Source: Deltaproteobacteria bacterium (GTDB lineage: Bacteria; Myxococcota_A; UBA9042; PHBI01). From it: a DNA stretch of 64,000 bases. Shown here piece after piece: positions 18,504 through 25,373 of the stretch. The position numbers and the translations under genes were made by a program. Position 1 is the stretch's first letter. Each line of letters begins with the position of its first letter. The notes below the pieces were generated by a model, which did not search any database, was not told the origin of the DNA, and saw nothing but the letters and a program-made list of their open reading frames with translations. The DNA lies in contig WYBB01000092.1 of assembly GCA_011526585.1 (NCBI GenBank), positions 1-64,000 of the forward strand. Reading direction: 5' to 3'.

Positions 18504-19361
18504 TCACCTCGGCGGTAGGGCGTCGGCGCGCACCGTCGCCTCGCGCACGTGCACGATCGGCAGCGAGCGATCCGGCACCAGCGCCTCGAAGCCGGCCACC
18601 ATCGGCAGCCCACGGTAGATCGCCGGCAGCCGCCACGCCGACCAGAAGCGGTCGAGCGGGATCCGCGAGACCGAGCCGTCGGCCGGGTCGTTGAAGACGA
18701 CCTCCCCGCGCTCGACGCCGCGCACCACGACCCAGTGCAGCCCGGGCACGTCCAGGCGCCACAGCGTGCGCGCCTCGGCCAGCACCATCAGCGGCCGCCG
18801 CTCGGCCACCGCCTTCTTGAGCGTGAAGACCGACCACGCCTCCATCGGCAGCCAGGGGTGCTCGACCGGCTGCCAGCCCACGCTCGGCTCGAAGCGCTCC
18901 AGCGCCGCGCGCATCATGTGGCGCGTCGTGATCCCGGCGTCGTAGCCCGGCAGCCTGAGCTGCCGCAGCGGGAAGGCCTGCCAGGTCCACTCGCCGACGA
19001 TGTCGCGGATCACGCGCACGGCGCTCGGGTCCCCGACCCCCTGGTAGGCGCCGAGCGCCATCGCCGCCGCCGTCGGACCGCAGTTGGTCTTGTCGCCGAG
19101 CTGGCGCCCGAGCGGGATCGGCATCTCGAAGCGCCACGTCGAGAGCGCCTCCTCGGGCCTGAGCGGCTTGACGACGCGCGGCTTCTGGACCCAGGTCACG
19201 CGCCCCGACTCGGTCGGCCCGAGGTTGAGCGCCGCCAGCTCGGGGTCGTGCGGCACCGCGCGCGCCGGCGGTGTCGCGAGCGCAACGAACGCGAGCCACA
19301 GCGCGGCGATCGCCACCCGCCTCCGCGGGTCGGTGTGCAACGCTGTGATACCGTCGTGCAT
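18504..19361 (-). CDS. Exported C39-like cysteine peptidase
   Basis: This 285-residue protein has a signal peptide (RVAIAALWLAFVALATPPARA) and a papain-like C39-family fold. The catalytic Cys is C94 in TNCGPTAAAM, the His is H209 in LHWVVVRGV, and the third residue is probably D225 (or N224) in FNDPADG. These are the Peptidase_C39_2 signatures. Unlike bacteriocin exporters it has no ABC or membrane domain, so it probably acts alone in the envelope on peptides. Start is ATG 19361 with a weak GAGGA site; no better start is in frame. It may be cotranscribed with the downstream decarboxylase gene. Confidence 0.8.
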   Translation of the reverse strand: MHDGITALHTDPRRRVAIAALWLAFVALATPPARAVPHDPELAALNLGPTESGRVTWVQKPRVVKPLRPEEALSTWRFEMPIPLGRQLGDKTNCGPTAAAMALGAYQGVGDPSAVRVIRDIVGEWTWQAFPLRQLRLPGYDAGITTRHMMRAALERFEPSVGWQPVEHPWLPMEAWSVFTLKKAVAERRPLMVLAEARTLWRLDVPGLHWVVVRGVERGEVVFNDPADGSVSRIPLDRFWSAWRLPAIYRGLPMVAGFEALVPDRSLPIVHVREATVRADALPPR

Positions 19362-19694
19362 GGGTCGCGCTCGTCCTCCGTTTCAAAGTCCGGCGGGGAC
19401 GCGTCGCCACGCGGGCGTGCAGCCGCCGACTCAAGCATAGTAACGGGAGTCTCGGACGCCTTCTTCATTTCGAGCGCACTTTGTTAACCACTGAGTTATT
19501 TCAACGAGTTCCGCCGTAACCACGTGCGCCCGACCCGTGCCCTCCGCGCGCGCCCCACGCTCGTCCCCGGCCCGCGATCGCGTGCTTGACACTCGGCGCC
19601 ACAAGCGGATAGTTCGCGTCTCCCTCGACGCGGCGTGACATCGGTCCCGCGCGGGGTCTGCTCGTACTTCGTCAATCGCGTTCGAGGGCTCGCC
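19362..19694. other. Divergent intergenic region between C39 peptidase and bactofilin operon
   Basis: This 333-bp gap contains no supportable gene. It has an AT-rich patch (about 19478-19502, including TTTGTTAACC and GAGTTATTTCAA) that is unusual for this DNA and may hold the promoter for the leftward peptidase gene. A rightward promoter candidate lies at 19586-19613. A short leftward frame from 19468 lacks family features and overlaps the peptidase gene out of frame. Confidence 0.5.
19586..19613 (+). promoter_or_regulatory. Candidate sigma70-type promoter of the bactofilin operon
   Basis: A perfect TTGACA (19586-19591) is followed after 16 bp by GATAGT (19608-19613, four of six matches to TATAAT). 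This would give a leader of roughly 75 bases before the first bactofilin ATG at 19695. It is the best -35/-10 pair seen in the gap. Confidence 0.45.
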
Positions 19695-20066
19695 ATGGAC
19701 AACGCCACGGTCATCTCGCCCGGCATGGTCGTCGACGGCACGGTGCGCGGCAAAGGCCCGCTCGTGGTGCAGGGCCGCGTCGACGGGCGCGTGCAGCTCG
19801 ACGGCGACCTGCGCGTCGCCCCCAAGGCCACCCTCGAGGCCGAGATCGAGGTCGACGTCGCCGAGGTCAAGGGCCTCGTCAAGGGCGGCCTCAAGGCGCG
19901 CCAGTCGGTCAGCCTCGACGCCGGTTCCCAGGTCGAGGGCTCCGTCGACGCGCCACGCGTCGAGATCGACCCGCAGGCGCGCGTCAAGGCGCGTCTGGTG
20001 ATGCCGCTCAACCTGCCGCGCGGGCTCAAGGTCCCGTCCGCGGCCCGCGATCCCTGGGCGACCTGA
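19695..20066 (+). CDS. Bactofilin (first of three)
   Basis: This 123-residue bactofilin belongs to a family of small beta-helical proteins that polymerise without nucleotides into cytoskeletal filaments. The sequence is a run of short hydrophobic/Gly turns (VVDGTVRGKGPLVVQGRVDG, then VQLDGDLRVAPKATLEAEIE) typical of the DUF583 right-handed beta-helix. A short Pro/Arg-rich tail follows. ATG 19695 is preferred because residues upstream in the frame are not bactofilin-like. It heads a run of three bactofilins, an arrangement known from Myxococcus xanthus bacNOP, where the proteins scaffold the ParABC chromosome-segregation machinery. Orthology to a particular Bac protein was not established. Confidence 0.85.
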   Translation: MDNATVISPGMVVDGTVRGKGPLVVQGRVDGRVQLDGDLRVAPKATLEAEIEVDVAEVKGLVKGGLKARQSVSLDAGSQVEGSVDAPRVEIDPQARVKARLVMPLNLPRGLKVPSAARDPWAT

Positions 20067-20163
20067 CGCGCTCCGACGCGCCGCCCCATCCCCGAACCCT
20101 TCCGCGCCCACGCCGGCGCTGAGCCCCGGCGCCCCACGCGGACCTGAGCCCGAGAGAGCCACC

Positions 20164-20481
20164 ATGGCGGAAACAATCATCGGTCCCGGCATCCAGATCG
20201 AAGGCGACATCAGCGGCAGCGACGCGCTGACCGTGCTCGGCTCCGTGCGCGGCGGTCGCATCCAGGTGAAGGAGGCGGTCGTCGTCGCCGCGTCCGGGCG
20301 CGTCGAGGCCGACGTCGAATCGGGTGCGGTCGAGATCGCCGGCGTCGTGCAGGGCAACGTCGGGGCCGGCGACAAGGTCGAGCTCAAGTCGGGCGGCAAG
20401 CTCTTCGGCGACGTCAAGGCGCCGCGTATCCTCATCGCCGATGGCGCCTCGTTCAAGGGCAACATCAACATGGGAGGCTGA
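20164..20481 (+). CDS. Bactofilin (second of three)
   Basis: This 105-residue protein is almost entirely the bactofilin beta-helix (TIIGPGIQIEGDISGSDALT, VLGSVRGGRIQVKEAVVV, KLFGDVKAPRILIADGASFK). It has almost no N- or C-terminal tail, the minimal filament-forming form. It lies 97 bp after the first bactofilin. The stop is only one base before the GTG of the third (TGA-G-GTG), and a GGGAGG site within its last codons serves the next gene, so the two are very likely translationally coupled and copolymerise. Confidence 0.88.
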   Translation: MAETIIGPGIQIEGDISGSDALTVLGSVRGGRIQVKEAVVVAASGRVEADVESGAVEIAGVVQGNVGAGDKVELKSGGKLFGDVKAPRILIADGASFKGNINMGG

Positions 20482-20482
20482 G

Positions 20483-21019
20483 GTGAACGACATGAGCGTC
20501 ATCGCCGCGGGCCACAAGGTCACGGGCACCGTCTCGGCGGCGGAGGACCTCGTCGTGCAGGGGCGCGTCGAAGGGCGCATCCAGTCCGAGGCCACCGTCG
20601 TCATCGCCGAGCAGGCGATCGTCGAGGGCGAGATCGTCGCGCGCCACGTGCTCGTCAAGGGCATCGTCATCGGCGACGTCAGCGGCGTCGACGGCATCGA
20701 GATCGCGCCGAGCGGTCAGGTGCTGGGCGACCTCAAGACGCGTCGCCTCGCGCTGCGCGCCGGCGGGCGCGTGCTCGGTCAGGTGCAGACCGCCATCGAG
20801 GTGGCGGGCTTCTCGTTCGCCGGCAAGGCGGGCGGGGCCTCGTCGTGGCAGCGCGGCGCCGCGCGCCCGACGCGCGCGTCCTCGTTCACCGAGGAGGTCG
20901 TCGAGACCTTCAGCACGCCGGAGGTCCCGGCGGGCCGCGGAGACGATCGCGGCACGTCACGCGCGTCGGCGATCGAGTCGAAGCGCTCCAAGAAAGAGCC
21001 CTCGCGTGAGGCGCACTGA
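20483..21019 (+). CDS. Bactofilin with long basic C-terminal tail (third of three)
   Basis: This is a 178-residue protein. The bactofilin core (VIAAGHKVTGTVSAAEDLVV...GQVQTAIEVAG) covers about residues 5-115. A disordered Ser/Arg-rich tail of about 60 residues ends SKRSKKEPSREAH. Long-tailed bactofilins such as M. xanthus BacP use such tails to bind partners, which is a reasonable inference here. GTG 20483 is preferred to ATG 20492 because GGGAGG lies five bases before it. The 3' end overlaps the following lipoprotein gene by 14 bp. Confidence 0.85.
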   Translation: MNDMSVIAAGHKVTGTVSAAEDLVVQGRVEGRIQSEATVVIAEQAIVEGEIVARHVLVKGIVIGDVSGVDGIEIAPSGQVLGDLKTRRLALRAGGRVLGQVQTAIEVAGFSFAGKAGGASSWQRGAARPTRASSFTEEVVETFSTPEVPAGRGDDRGTSRASAIESKRSKKEPSREAH

Positions 21020-21644
21020 GTCCGCCGCTGCGACTCGCGGGGCCGGCGTTGGCCGTTCGCTCGTTCGTGCGGCACGACTCGCGGTCGCGCTGAGCCTCGT
21101 GTCACTGCTCGGCGCCTGCGCCTCGTCGCCCTACTACGATCATCAGGAGCGCTGGACGCGCGACGTCGACGCCTACGAGGCCTTCGAGGCCAAGGCGCTG
21201 GTCACCGCCACCCTCAAGGTCGAGCCCTTCCGGCGCGCCTACGTCGACGAGTACGCGCGCCTCTTCCAGCTCGCGCCCGAGCAGAAGATGTCGCTGCTCG
21301 AGTCCGAGCTCGAGGAGGACCGGCGCACGCTGACGGTGGTCGTCGCCTTCTACACCCAGGATCCGGCGTGGAACGATCTCAACCCGGCGCGTGGGATCTG
21401 GGAGGTGCGCATCGAGAACGGGCGCGGTGACATCACGCCGCCCTATTCGGTGACGCGCCTCGACAAGCGCAACCCGACCTGGCGCACGCTCTTTCCCTAC
21501 TTCCGCCAGCACCACGTGCTCTACGAGCTGCGCTTCGAGCGCATGCTGCCCGACGGCCGCCCGATCGCGAAGAGCGGTGAGATGCTCGCGCTGGTGATCG
21601 CCGGCGCGCCGACGCGCGTGCGCCTGAGCTGGACCATGCCCTGA
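21006..21644 (+). CDS. Lipoprotein of the bactofilin operon
   Basis: This 212-residue lipoprotein has its lipobox at LVSLLGAC (Cys about 38). The mature part is largely alpha/beta, with a DHQERWTRDVDAYEAFEAKAL helix and a beta-rich end (RVRLSWTMP). The family is not recognised, although similar lipoproteins of about 200 residues occur beside myxobacterial bactofilins. Start is GTG 21006 inside the bactofilin gene, so the pair is coupled. The first 30 codons overlap a DNA stretch (about 21018-21060) resembling one arm of the palindromic repeat family, so the N-terminal extension may derive from a repeat. The hydrolase gene starts three bases after its stop. Confidence 0.75.
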   Translation: MRRTESAAATRGAGVGRSLVRAARLAVALSLVSLLGACASSPYYDHQERWTRDVDAYEAFEAKALVTATLKVEPFRRAYVDEYARLFQLAPEQKMSLLESELEEDRRTLTVVVAFYTQDPAWNDLNPARGIWEVRIENGRGDITPPYSVTRLDKRNPTWRTLFPYFRQHHVLYELRFERMLPDGRPIAKSGEMLALVIAGAPTRVRLSWTMP

Positions 21645-21647
21645 GCC

Positions 21648-22607
21648 GTGGCCGCGCCACCTCCCACGGCCGAGCTCCGCCAGATCCGCGTGTCCGACGG
21701 CACCCGCCTCGCCTACCGCGTGCACGGCCAGCCGGGCGACGCGCGCGTCGTTCTCTGCGACGGGATCAGCTGCGACGGCTACATCTGGCGTGACCTGTTG
21801 CCGGTGCTCGCGCGCCGCGGCGAGGTCCTGCACCTCAACTACCGGGGTCACGGTCGCTCGGGCCTGCCGCCGAGACCCGCCGAGTGCACGCTCGCCGACA
21901 TCGCCGGCGACATCGACTTCGTGCTCGGGCACCTCGGGTGGCGCGACGGGATCCTCATCGGCCACTCGATGGGCGTGCAGGTCGCGCTCGAGACCGCGCT
22001 GCGTCACCCCGACCGCGTGCGCGCGCTCGTCTTGTGCTGCGGCTCCTTCGGGCGCGTGCTCGACACCTTCCGCCACACCGACTTCGGCGCGCGCCTCCTG
22101 CCGCTGCTCGACGCGGTGACCCAGACCTGGCGCGACACGGTCGCCGCCGCCGTGCGCGCGTTCTTGCCGACGCCGCTGTCCTACGCGCTCGCCGCGCTCA
22201 CCGAGATCAAGGCGGAGAAGATCCGCCCGCGCGATCTCCAGCCCTACCTCGATCACTTCGCGCGCATGCCGATGGACCTCTTCATGGGGCTCCTCTCCGA
22301 CGCCGCCGCGCGCACCTCGCTGCCGTTCCTCGCGCGCATCGCGCAGCCGACGCTGGTCATCGCCGGCCAGGACGACGGCTTCACGCCGCTCTCCACGAGC
22401 CGCCAGCTCGCCGCCGAGCTGCCAGCCGCCGAGCTGCGCGTCGTGCCGGGCACGAGCCACACCGCGCCGCTCGAAGCCCCCGAGGTCTTCGAGGCGGCGA
22501 TCACGACCTTCATCGATTCGCTCGTGTCCGAGCCGAGCGCGCCGCCCGCGCCGTCATCGTACTGGCCGCGCGCGAGCTGGCGTGCGGGCGCTGAGCCCGC
22601 GCAGTGA
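21648..22607 (+). CDS. Alpha/beta hydrolase
   Basis: This 319-residue cytoplasmic hydrolase has the catalytic triad: nucleophile S107 in GHSMG, acid in AGQDDGFTP and His in GTSHTAPLEAP. An oxyanion region precedes (CDGISCDGYIW) with a YRGHGRSG loop. The lid is helical. The substrate cannot be predicted; the architecture fits esterases, lactonases or epoxide-hydrolase-like enzymes. GTG 21648 lies three bases after the lipoprotein stop, so it is the last gene of the bactofilin operon. The terminal TGA forms, with the stop of the convergent tetR gene, the palindrome TGATCA (22605-22610). Confidence 0.85.
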   Translation: MAAPPPTAELRQIRVSDGTRLAYRVHGQPGDARVVLCDGISCDGYIWRDLLPVLARRGEVLHLNYRGHGRSGLPPRPAECTLADIAGDIDFVLGHLGWRDGILIGHSMGVQVALETALRHPDRVRALVLCCGSFGRVLDTFRHTDFGARLLPLLDAVTQTWRDTVAAAVRAFLPTPLSYALAALTEIKAEKIRPRDLQPYLDHFARMPMDLFMGLLSDAAARTSLPFLARIAQPTLVIAGQDDGFTPLSTSRQLAAELPAAELRVVPGTSHTAPLEAPEVFEAAITTFIDSLVSEPSAPPAPSSYWPRASWRAGAEPAQ

Positions 22608-23288
22608 TCAGGCCTGGACGCGGTGCGCCAGCGCGTCCTGGATGAGGCGCGTGGTGATCGTCTCGGCGAGCCACTGCACGTGCGCGCGCCGCTCGCGCAG
22701 CATCTCGGGCGAGGACGGGTCGGCGTTCCACACGCCGCGCAGGACCTTGGCGTAGGTGTAGTAGTTGATGACGCAGGCCGAGAGCGTCACGAAGAAGTGC
22801 TTGGCCGACATCGGCCCTTCCTTCGGGAGCAGATCGGTGAACTCGTCGCGCATGAGCTCGTAGAGCTGCTGCATGTTCGCGCGGATCTGCGGGAGCTTGC
22901 CGTCGTCGTGGTGCGCCACCTCCTGCATGACGAGGCGCGCGAAGAGGTGGTTCTGATCCATGAAGTCGAGGTAGGCGTCGATCGCGCGGCGCACGCGATC
23001 GTGGATCGAGCCGCCGCCCGAGAACGCGGTGGTCAGCGCCTTGGCATGGCTGCGGTAGTAGCGCTCGAGCACCTTCTCGAAGAGCTGCGTGCGGCTGCCG
23101 AAGTAGTAGAAGATGAGCGCCTTGTTCACGCCCGCTCGCTCCGCGATGTCGCGCATCGAGACGTGATCCGGTCCGCGCTCGGCGAGGAGCTCGTCCGCGG
23201 CGGCCAGGATCTGAAGCGCGCGGGCCGAGGTCTCGACCGGCGTCTTCGAACGGTGGAAGTTGGTGGCTTCTTGCTTCACCTGAGTCAT
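22608..23288 (-). CDS. TetR/AcrR-family transcriptional regulator
   Basis: This 226-residue regulator has a TetR helix-turn-helix at about residues 25-72 (ILAAADELLAERGPDHVSMR ... DIAERAGVNKALIFYYFGSR). The all-helical ligand-binding domain has no recognisable effector family. TetR proteins usually repress a neighbouring gene until a small ligand binds. Possible targets are the metalloprotease across the 349-bp gap, the adjacent convergent hydrolase operon, or its own promoter. Start is ATG 23288. The gene abuts the hydrolase gene with no space. Confidence 0.88.
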   Translation of the reverse strand: MTQVKQEATNFHRSKTPVETSARALQILAAADELLAERGPDHVSMRDIAERAGVNKALIFYYFGSRTQLFEKVLERYYRSHAKALTTAFSGGGSIHDRVRRAIDAYLDFMDQNHLFARLVMQEVAHHDDGKLPQIRANMQQLYELMRDEFTDLLPKEGPMSAKHFFVTLSACVINYYTYAKVLRGVWNADPSSPEMLRERRAHVQWLAETITTRLIQDALAHRVQA

Positions 23289-23637
23289 GATTCCCCCCCA
23301 ATTGCCGTCTGCGCGCGACCGTCCGGTCCGAGGCGACGACGAGATCCCGTGTGCGCCCGGCCGTGGGCCGACAGCTCATACGGGGTTGCACCGCCTCAGG
23401 GTCATCGGAAGCGCAACCCCCAATCAAAGAATACAGAACTTTTTCATCGAAACGGTGAACGCGCAGTTCGGGCAGGCGCATTCGCGAAACAACTGCGGAC
23501 TCGACTGCAAGGATTTTTTCTCGTCCGCGGTGTCACTCTGTAACCAGACTTTGACTCTACACAGCGGGGGAGGCGATGTCGACCTCCGGTGCAGCGTTTG
23601 GTGAAGCTCGCGGACTTCAACGACATTCGAGGTCAAG
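23289..23637. other. Divergent regulatory gap between tetR and metalloprotease genes
   Basis: This 349-bp gap shows no supportable gene. An AT-rich block at about 23424-23460 (CAATCAAAGAATACAGAAC, then TTTTTCATCGAAACGG) contrasts with the flanking GC-rich sequence and probably contains the promoter for tetR. TTGACT at 23551-23556 resembles a -35 box, but no matching -10 lies at the right distance. No clear TetR-type operator palindrome was found. Confidence 0.45.
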
Positions 23638-25263
23638 GTGCTTGAGCCGAGCGCGCGCGGTCGGCAGGATGCGCCGGTGATTGCGCCCTACCTGATGGCC
23701 TCGATCGCGTTGCTCGTCGGATGTGCGGCAGGCGATCGTGGGCGGAGCGCAGCGGACGCTCACGACGTCACGGATCATGGGAGCGACGACGGCGAGGTCG
23801 GCGAGGTCGGTGTCCTGAACGATAGCGCGGTCGAGGTGGCGACCGACGCTGCGATCGAGGTCGACCGCAGCGACACGATCGACGAGGTGGCCGACACGCC
23901 CGTCGACGCGCGCGACCGGGAGGAGGACGGCGACGACGGCGACGACATGCTGGTCGGCGACGACGCGCTGGACGGCCACGACACCCTCGAGGTCGACGGG
24001 ATCGATGGCGCGCTCGGCGATGCGGCCGAGGTCGTCTCCGCCTGCCAGGGCGTTTGCGCCGTCGGGCGCATCGTGCGCGATCACCGCGCCGTCAACGCGG
24101 CGCGCGATGGGCTCGGGCCCGTCGAGGTCGTGCCCGTCGGTGGGATCGAGGTCGTCGTGCGCGACGATGGCGGGGTGCTCGGGCGCGCGACGACGGCCGC
24201 GGACGGCGCCTTCGAGGTCGCGCTGGAGGCGGCGCCGCGGGCCGGGATCGAGCTCGGGTTCAGCGCCGTGATCCAGGACGACGAAGGCGCGATCACCGTC
24301 GCGGTGCTCGATGGCGAGGGGGTGCCGCTGCCGCCGGGGCCGGGGGTCGAGGTGCGCGCGCGGCGCCTGTGGGCCTGGGTGGCGCGGCCGGTGACCCCGG
24401 GAGGGCTCGACTTCGGGCTCGTGCGCGTGACCGAGGCGATGGGCGCGGGCGCGCTGGCGCTGATCGAGCAGGTGGCCGCCCCGCTGCACGCCGCGCGCGA
24501 GGCCTTCGGCGCGGCGGGGGTGAGCGGGCCGGCGACCTCGCTGGCGATCCTCTGGAGCCCGACGCGCACGCCGGCGTGCCTGGCCTGCTACCTGCCGACG
24601 GGCTGGGGGCCGGTGGTGCTCGAGGGCGAGGCGCTCACCTTCGCGCGCGGGATCTTCCTGTCGGGCACGGGGGGCACGCCCCATCACTTCACGCCGAGCA
24701 CGGTGGCGCACGAGCTCGGTCACTGGGTGATGGACGCGTACTCGCGCTTTCCCGACACCGGCGGCGCGCACGGCTGGGAGGAGCGGGTCGCTCCGCCGCT
24801 GGCGTGGAGCGAGGGGTTCGCGACCTTCTTCGGGCAGTGGGCGCTGTCGCGGTCGGGCGCGATCGAATCGCGCTACTTCACCATGCAGTCGAACGTCGCC
24901 TACTGGGTCGACATCGAGGCGATCGGCGCGGGCGCGGCCGAGGACGACGCGAGCCTGCCCTTCGTCTTCCCGCGGCCCAGCGCCGGTGGAGGGCTCGCGC
25001 AGCCCCTGAGCGAGGCGATCGTCGCGGCGATCCTCTGGGACCTCTGGGATGACGACGAGGTGGAGCCCGAGGTCGTGACGATCGGCGACGAGGCGCTCGT
25101 GGCGATCGCGCACGAGCGCATGATCGGTGAGCTGGATCGGGGCGCGCCCGAGCCCGACCTGGTCGACTACCTCGACGCGCTGGTGTGTGAGGGGGAGGAT
25201 GCCGCGGCGCTCGAGCCGGCGCTGATCGGGTTTCCGTGGGAGGGTGAGGCGCTCTGCCATTGA
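23638..25263 (+). CDS. Lipoprotein zinc metalloprotease
   Basis: This 541-residue lipoprotein (lipobox ALLVGC, Cys 29) has a very acidic linker (about residues 35-135, rich in D, E, V and G). A carboxypeptidase-regulatory-like beta domain follows (GIEVVVRDDGGVLGRATTAA). The catalytic domain has the zinc motif H358-E-L-G-H362 in VAHELGHWV and a probable third ligand E392 in WSEGFATFF, about 30 residues on as in gluzincins. A Cys pair (CLACYLPTGWG) precedes it. It is therefore a surface endopeptidase candidate. GTG 23638 (GAGG five bases upstream) gives the longest form; GTG 23680 gives a signal peptide of conventional length and may be the true start. A hairpin lies about 50 bp after the stop. 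Confidence 0.75.
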   Translation: MLEPSARGRQDAPVIAPYLMASIALLVGCAAGDRGRSAADAHDVTDHGSDDGEVGEVGVLNDSAVEVATDAAIEVDRSDTIDEVADTPVDARDREEDGDDGDDMLVGDDALDGHDTLEVDGIDGALGDAAEVVSACQGVCAVGRIVRDHRAVNAARDGLGPVEVVPVGGIEVVVRDDGGVLGRATTAADGAFEVALEAAPRAGIELGFSAVIQDDEGAITVAVLDGEGVPLPPGPGVEVRARRLWAWVARPVTPGGLDFGLVRVTEAMGAGALALIEQVAAPLHAAREAFGAAGVSGPATSLAILWSPTRTPACLACYLPTGWGPVVLEGEALTFARGIFLSGTGGTPHHFTPSTVAHELGHWVMDAYSRFPDTGGAHGWEERVAPPLAWSEGFATFFGQWALSRSGAIESRYFTMQSNVAYWVDIEAIGAGAAEDDASLPFVFPRPSAGGGLAQPLSEAIVAAILWDLWDDDEVEPEVVTIGDEALVAIAHERMIGELDRGAPEPDLVDYLDALVCEGEDAAALEPALIGFPWEGEALCH

Positions 25264-25288
25264 CCGCGGTGGGGCGCGCGGCGCGGGC

Positions 25289-25302
25289 TTGATCGACATC
25301 AA
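25289..25302. promoter_or_regulatory. Perfect FNR/Anr-type box
   Basis: TTGAT-CGAC-ATCAA matches the canonical FNR/Anr operator TTGAT-N4-ATCAA exactly, with a further matching C/G pair outside. Its centre is about 78 bp upstream of ATG 25374. The downstream cluster encodes two c-type haem proteins, the kind of genes FNR-family regulators control. No good -10 was found at the class II distance, so activation is an inference. Confidence 0.55.
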
Positions 25303-25311
25303 GTCCATCGG

Positions 25312-25336
25312 CCGCCGACTCGGGTGACGTCGGCGG
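25312..25336. other. Perfect 8-bp stem-loop
   Basis: CCGCCGAC and GTCGGCGG form a perfect stem around a nine-base loop (25320-25328). There is no T-run after it. It may end metalloprotease transcription weakly or influence the leader of the next gene. It lies 10 bp downstream of the FNR-type box. Confidence 0.4.
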
Positions 25337-25373
25337 TCGCGAGCGGTGTTGAAGAGTGCCGATGGAGGTCGTG

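Noticed and set aside
18504..19361. A bacteriocin export or maturation system, from C39 peptidase plus distant CPBP protease
   Set aside because: The C39 protein lacks ABC and membrane domains, no double-Gly leader peptide was seen nearby, and the CPBP gene is 35 kb away.
25312..25336. The stem-loop as a classical intrinsic terminator
   Set aside because: The stem is perfect but no U-tract follows, so it was listed only as a hairpin.
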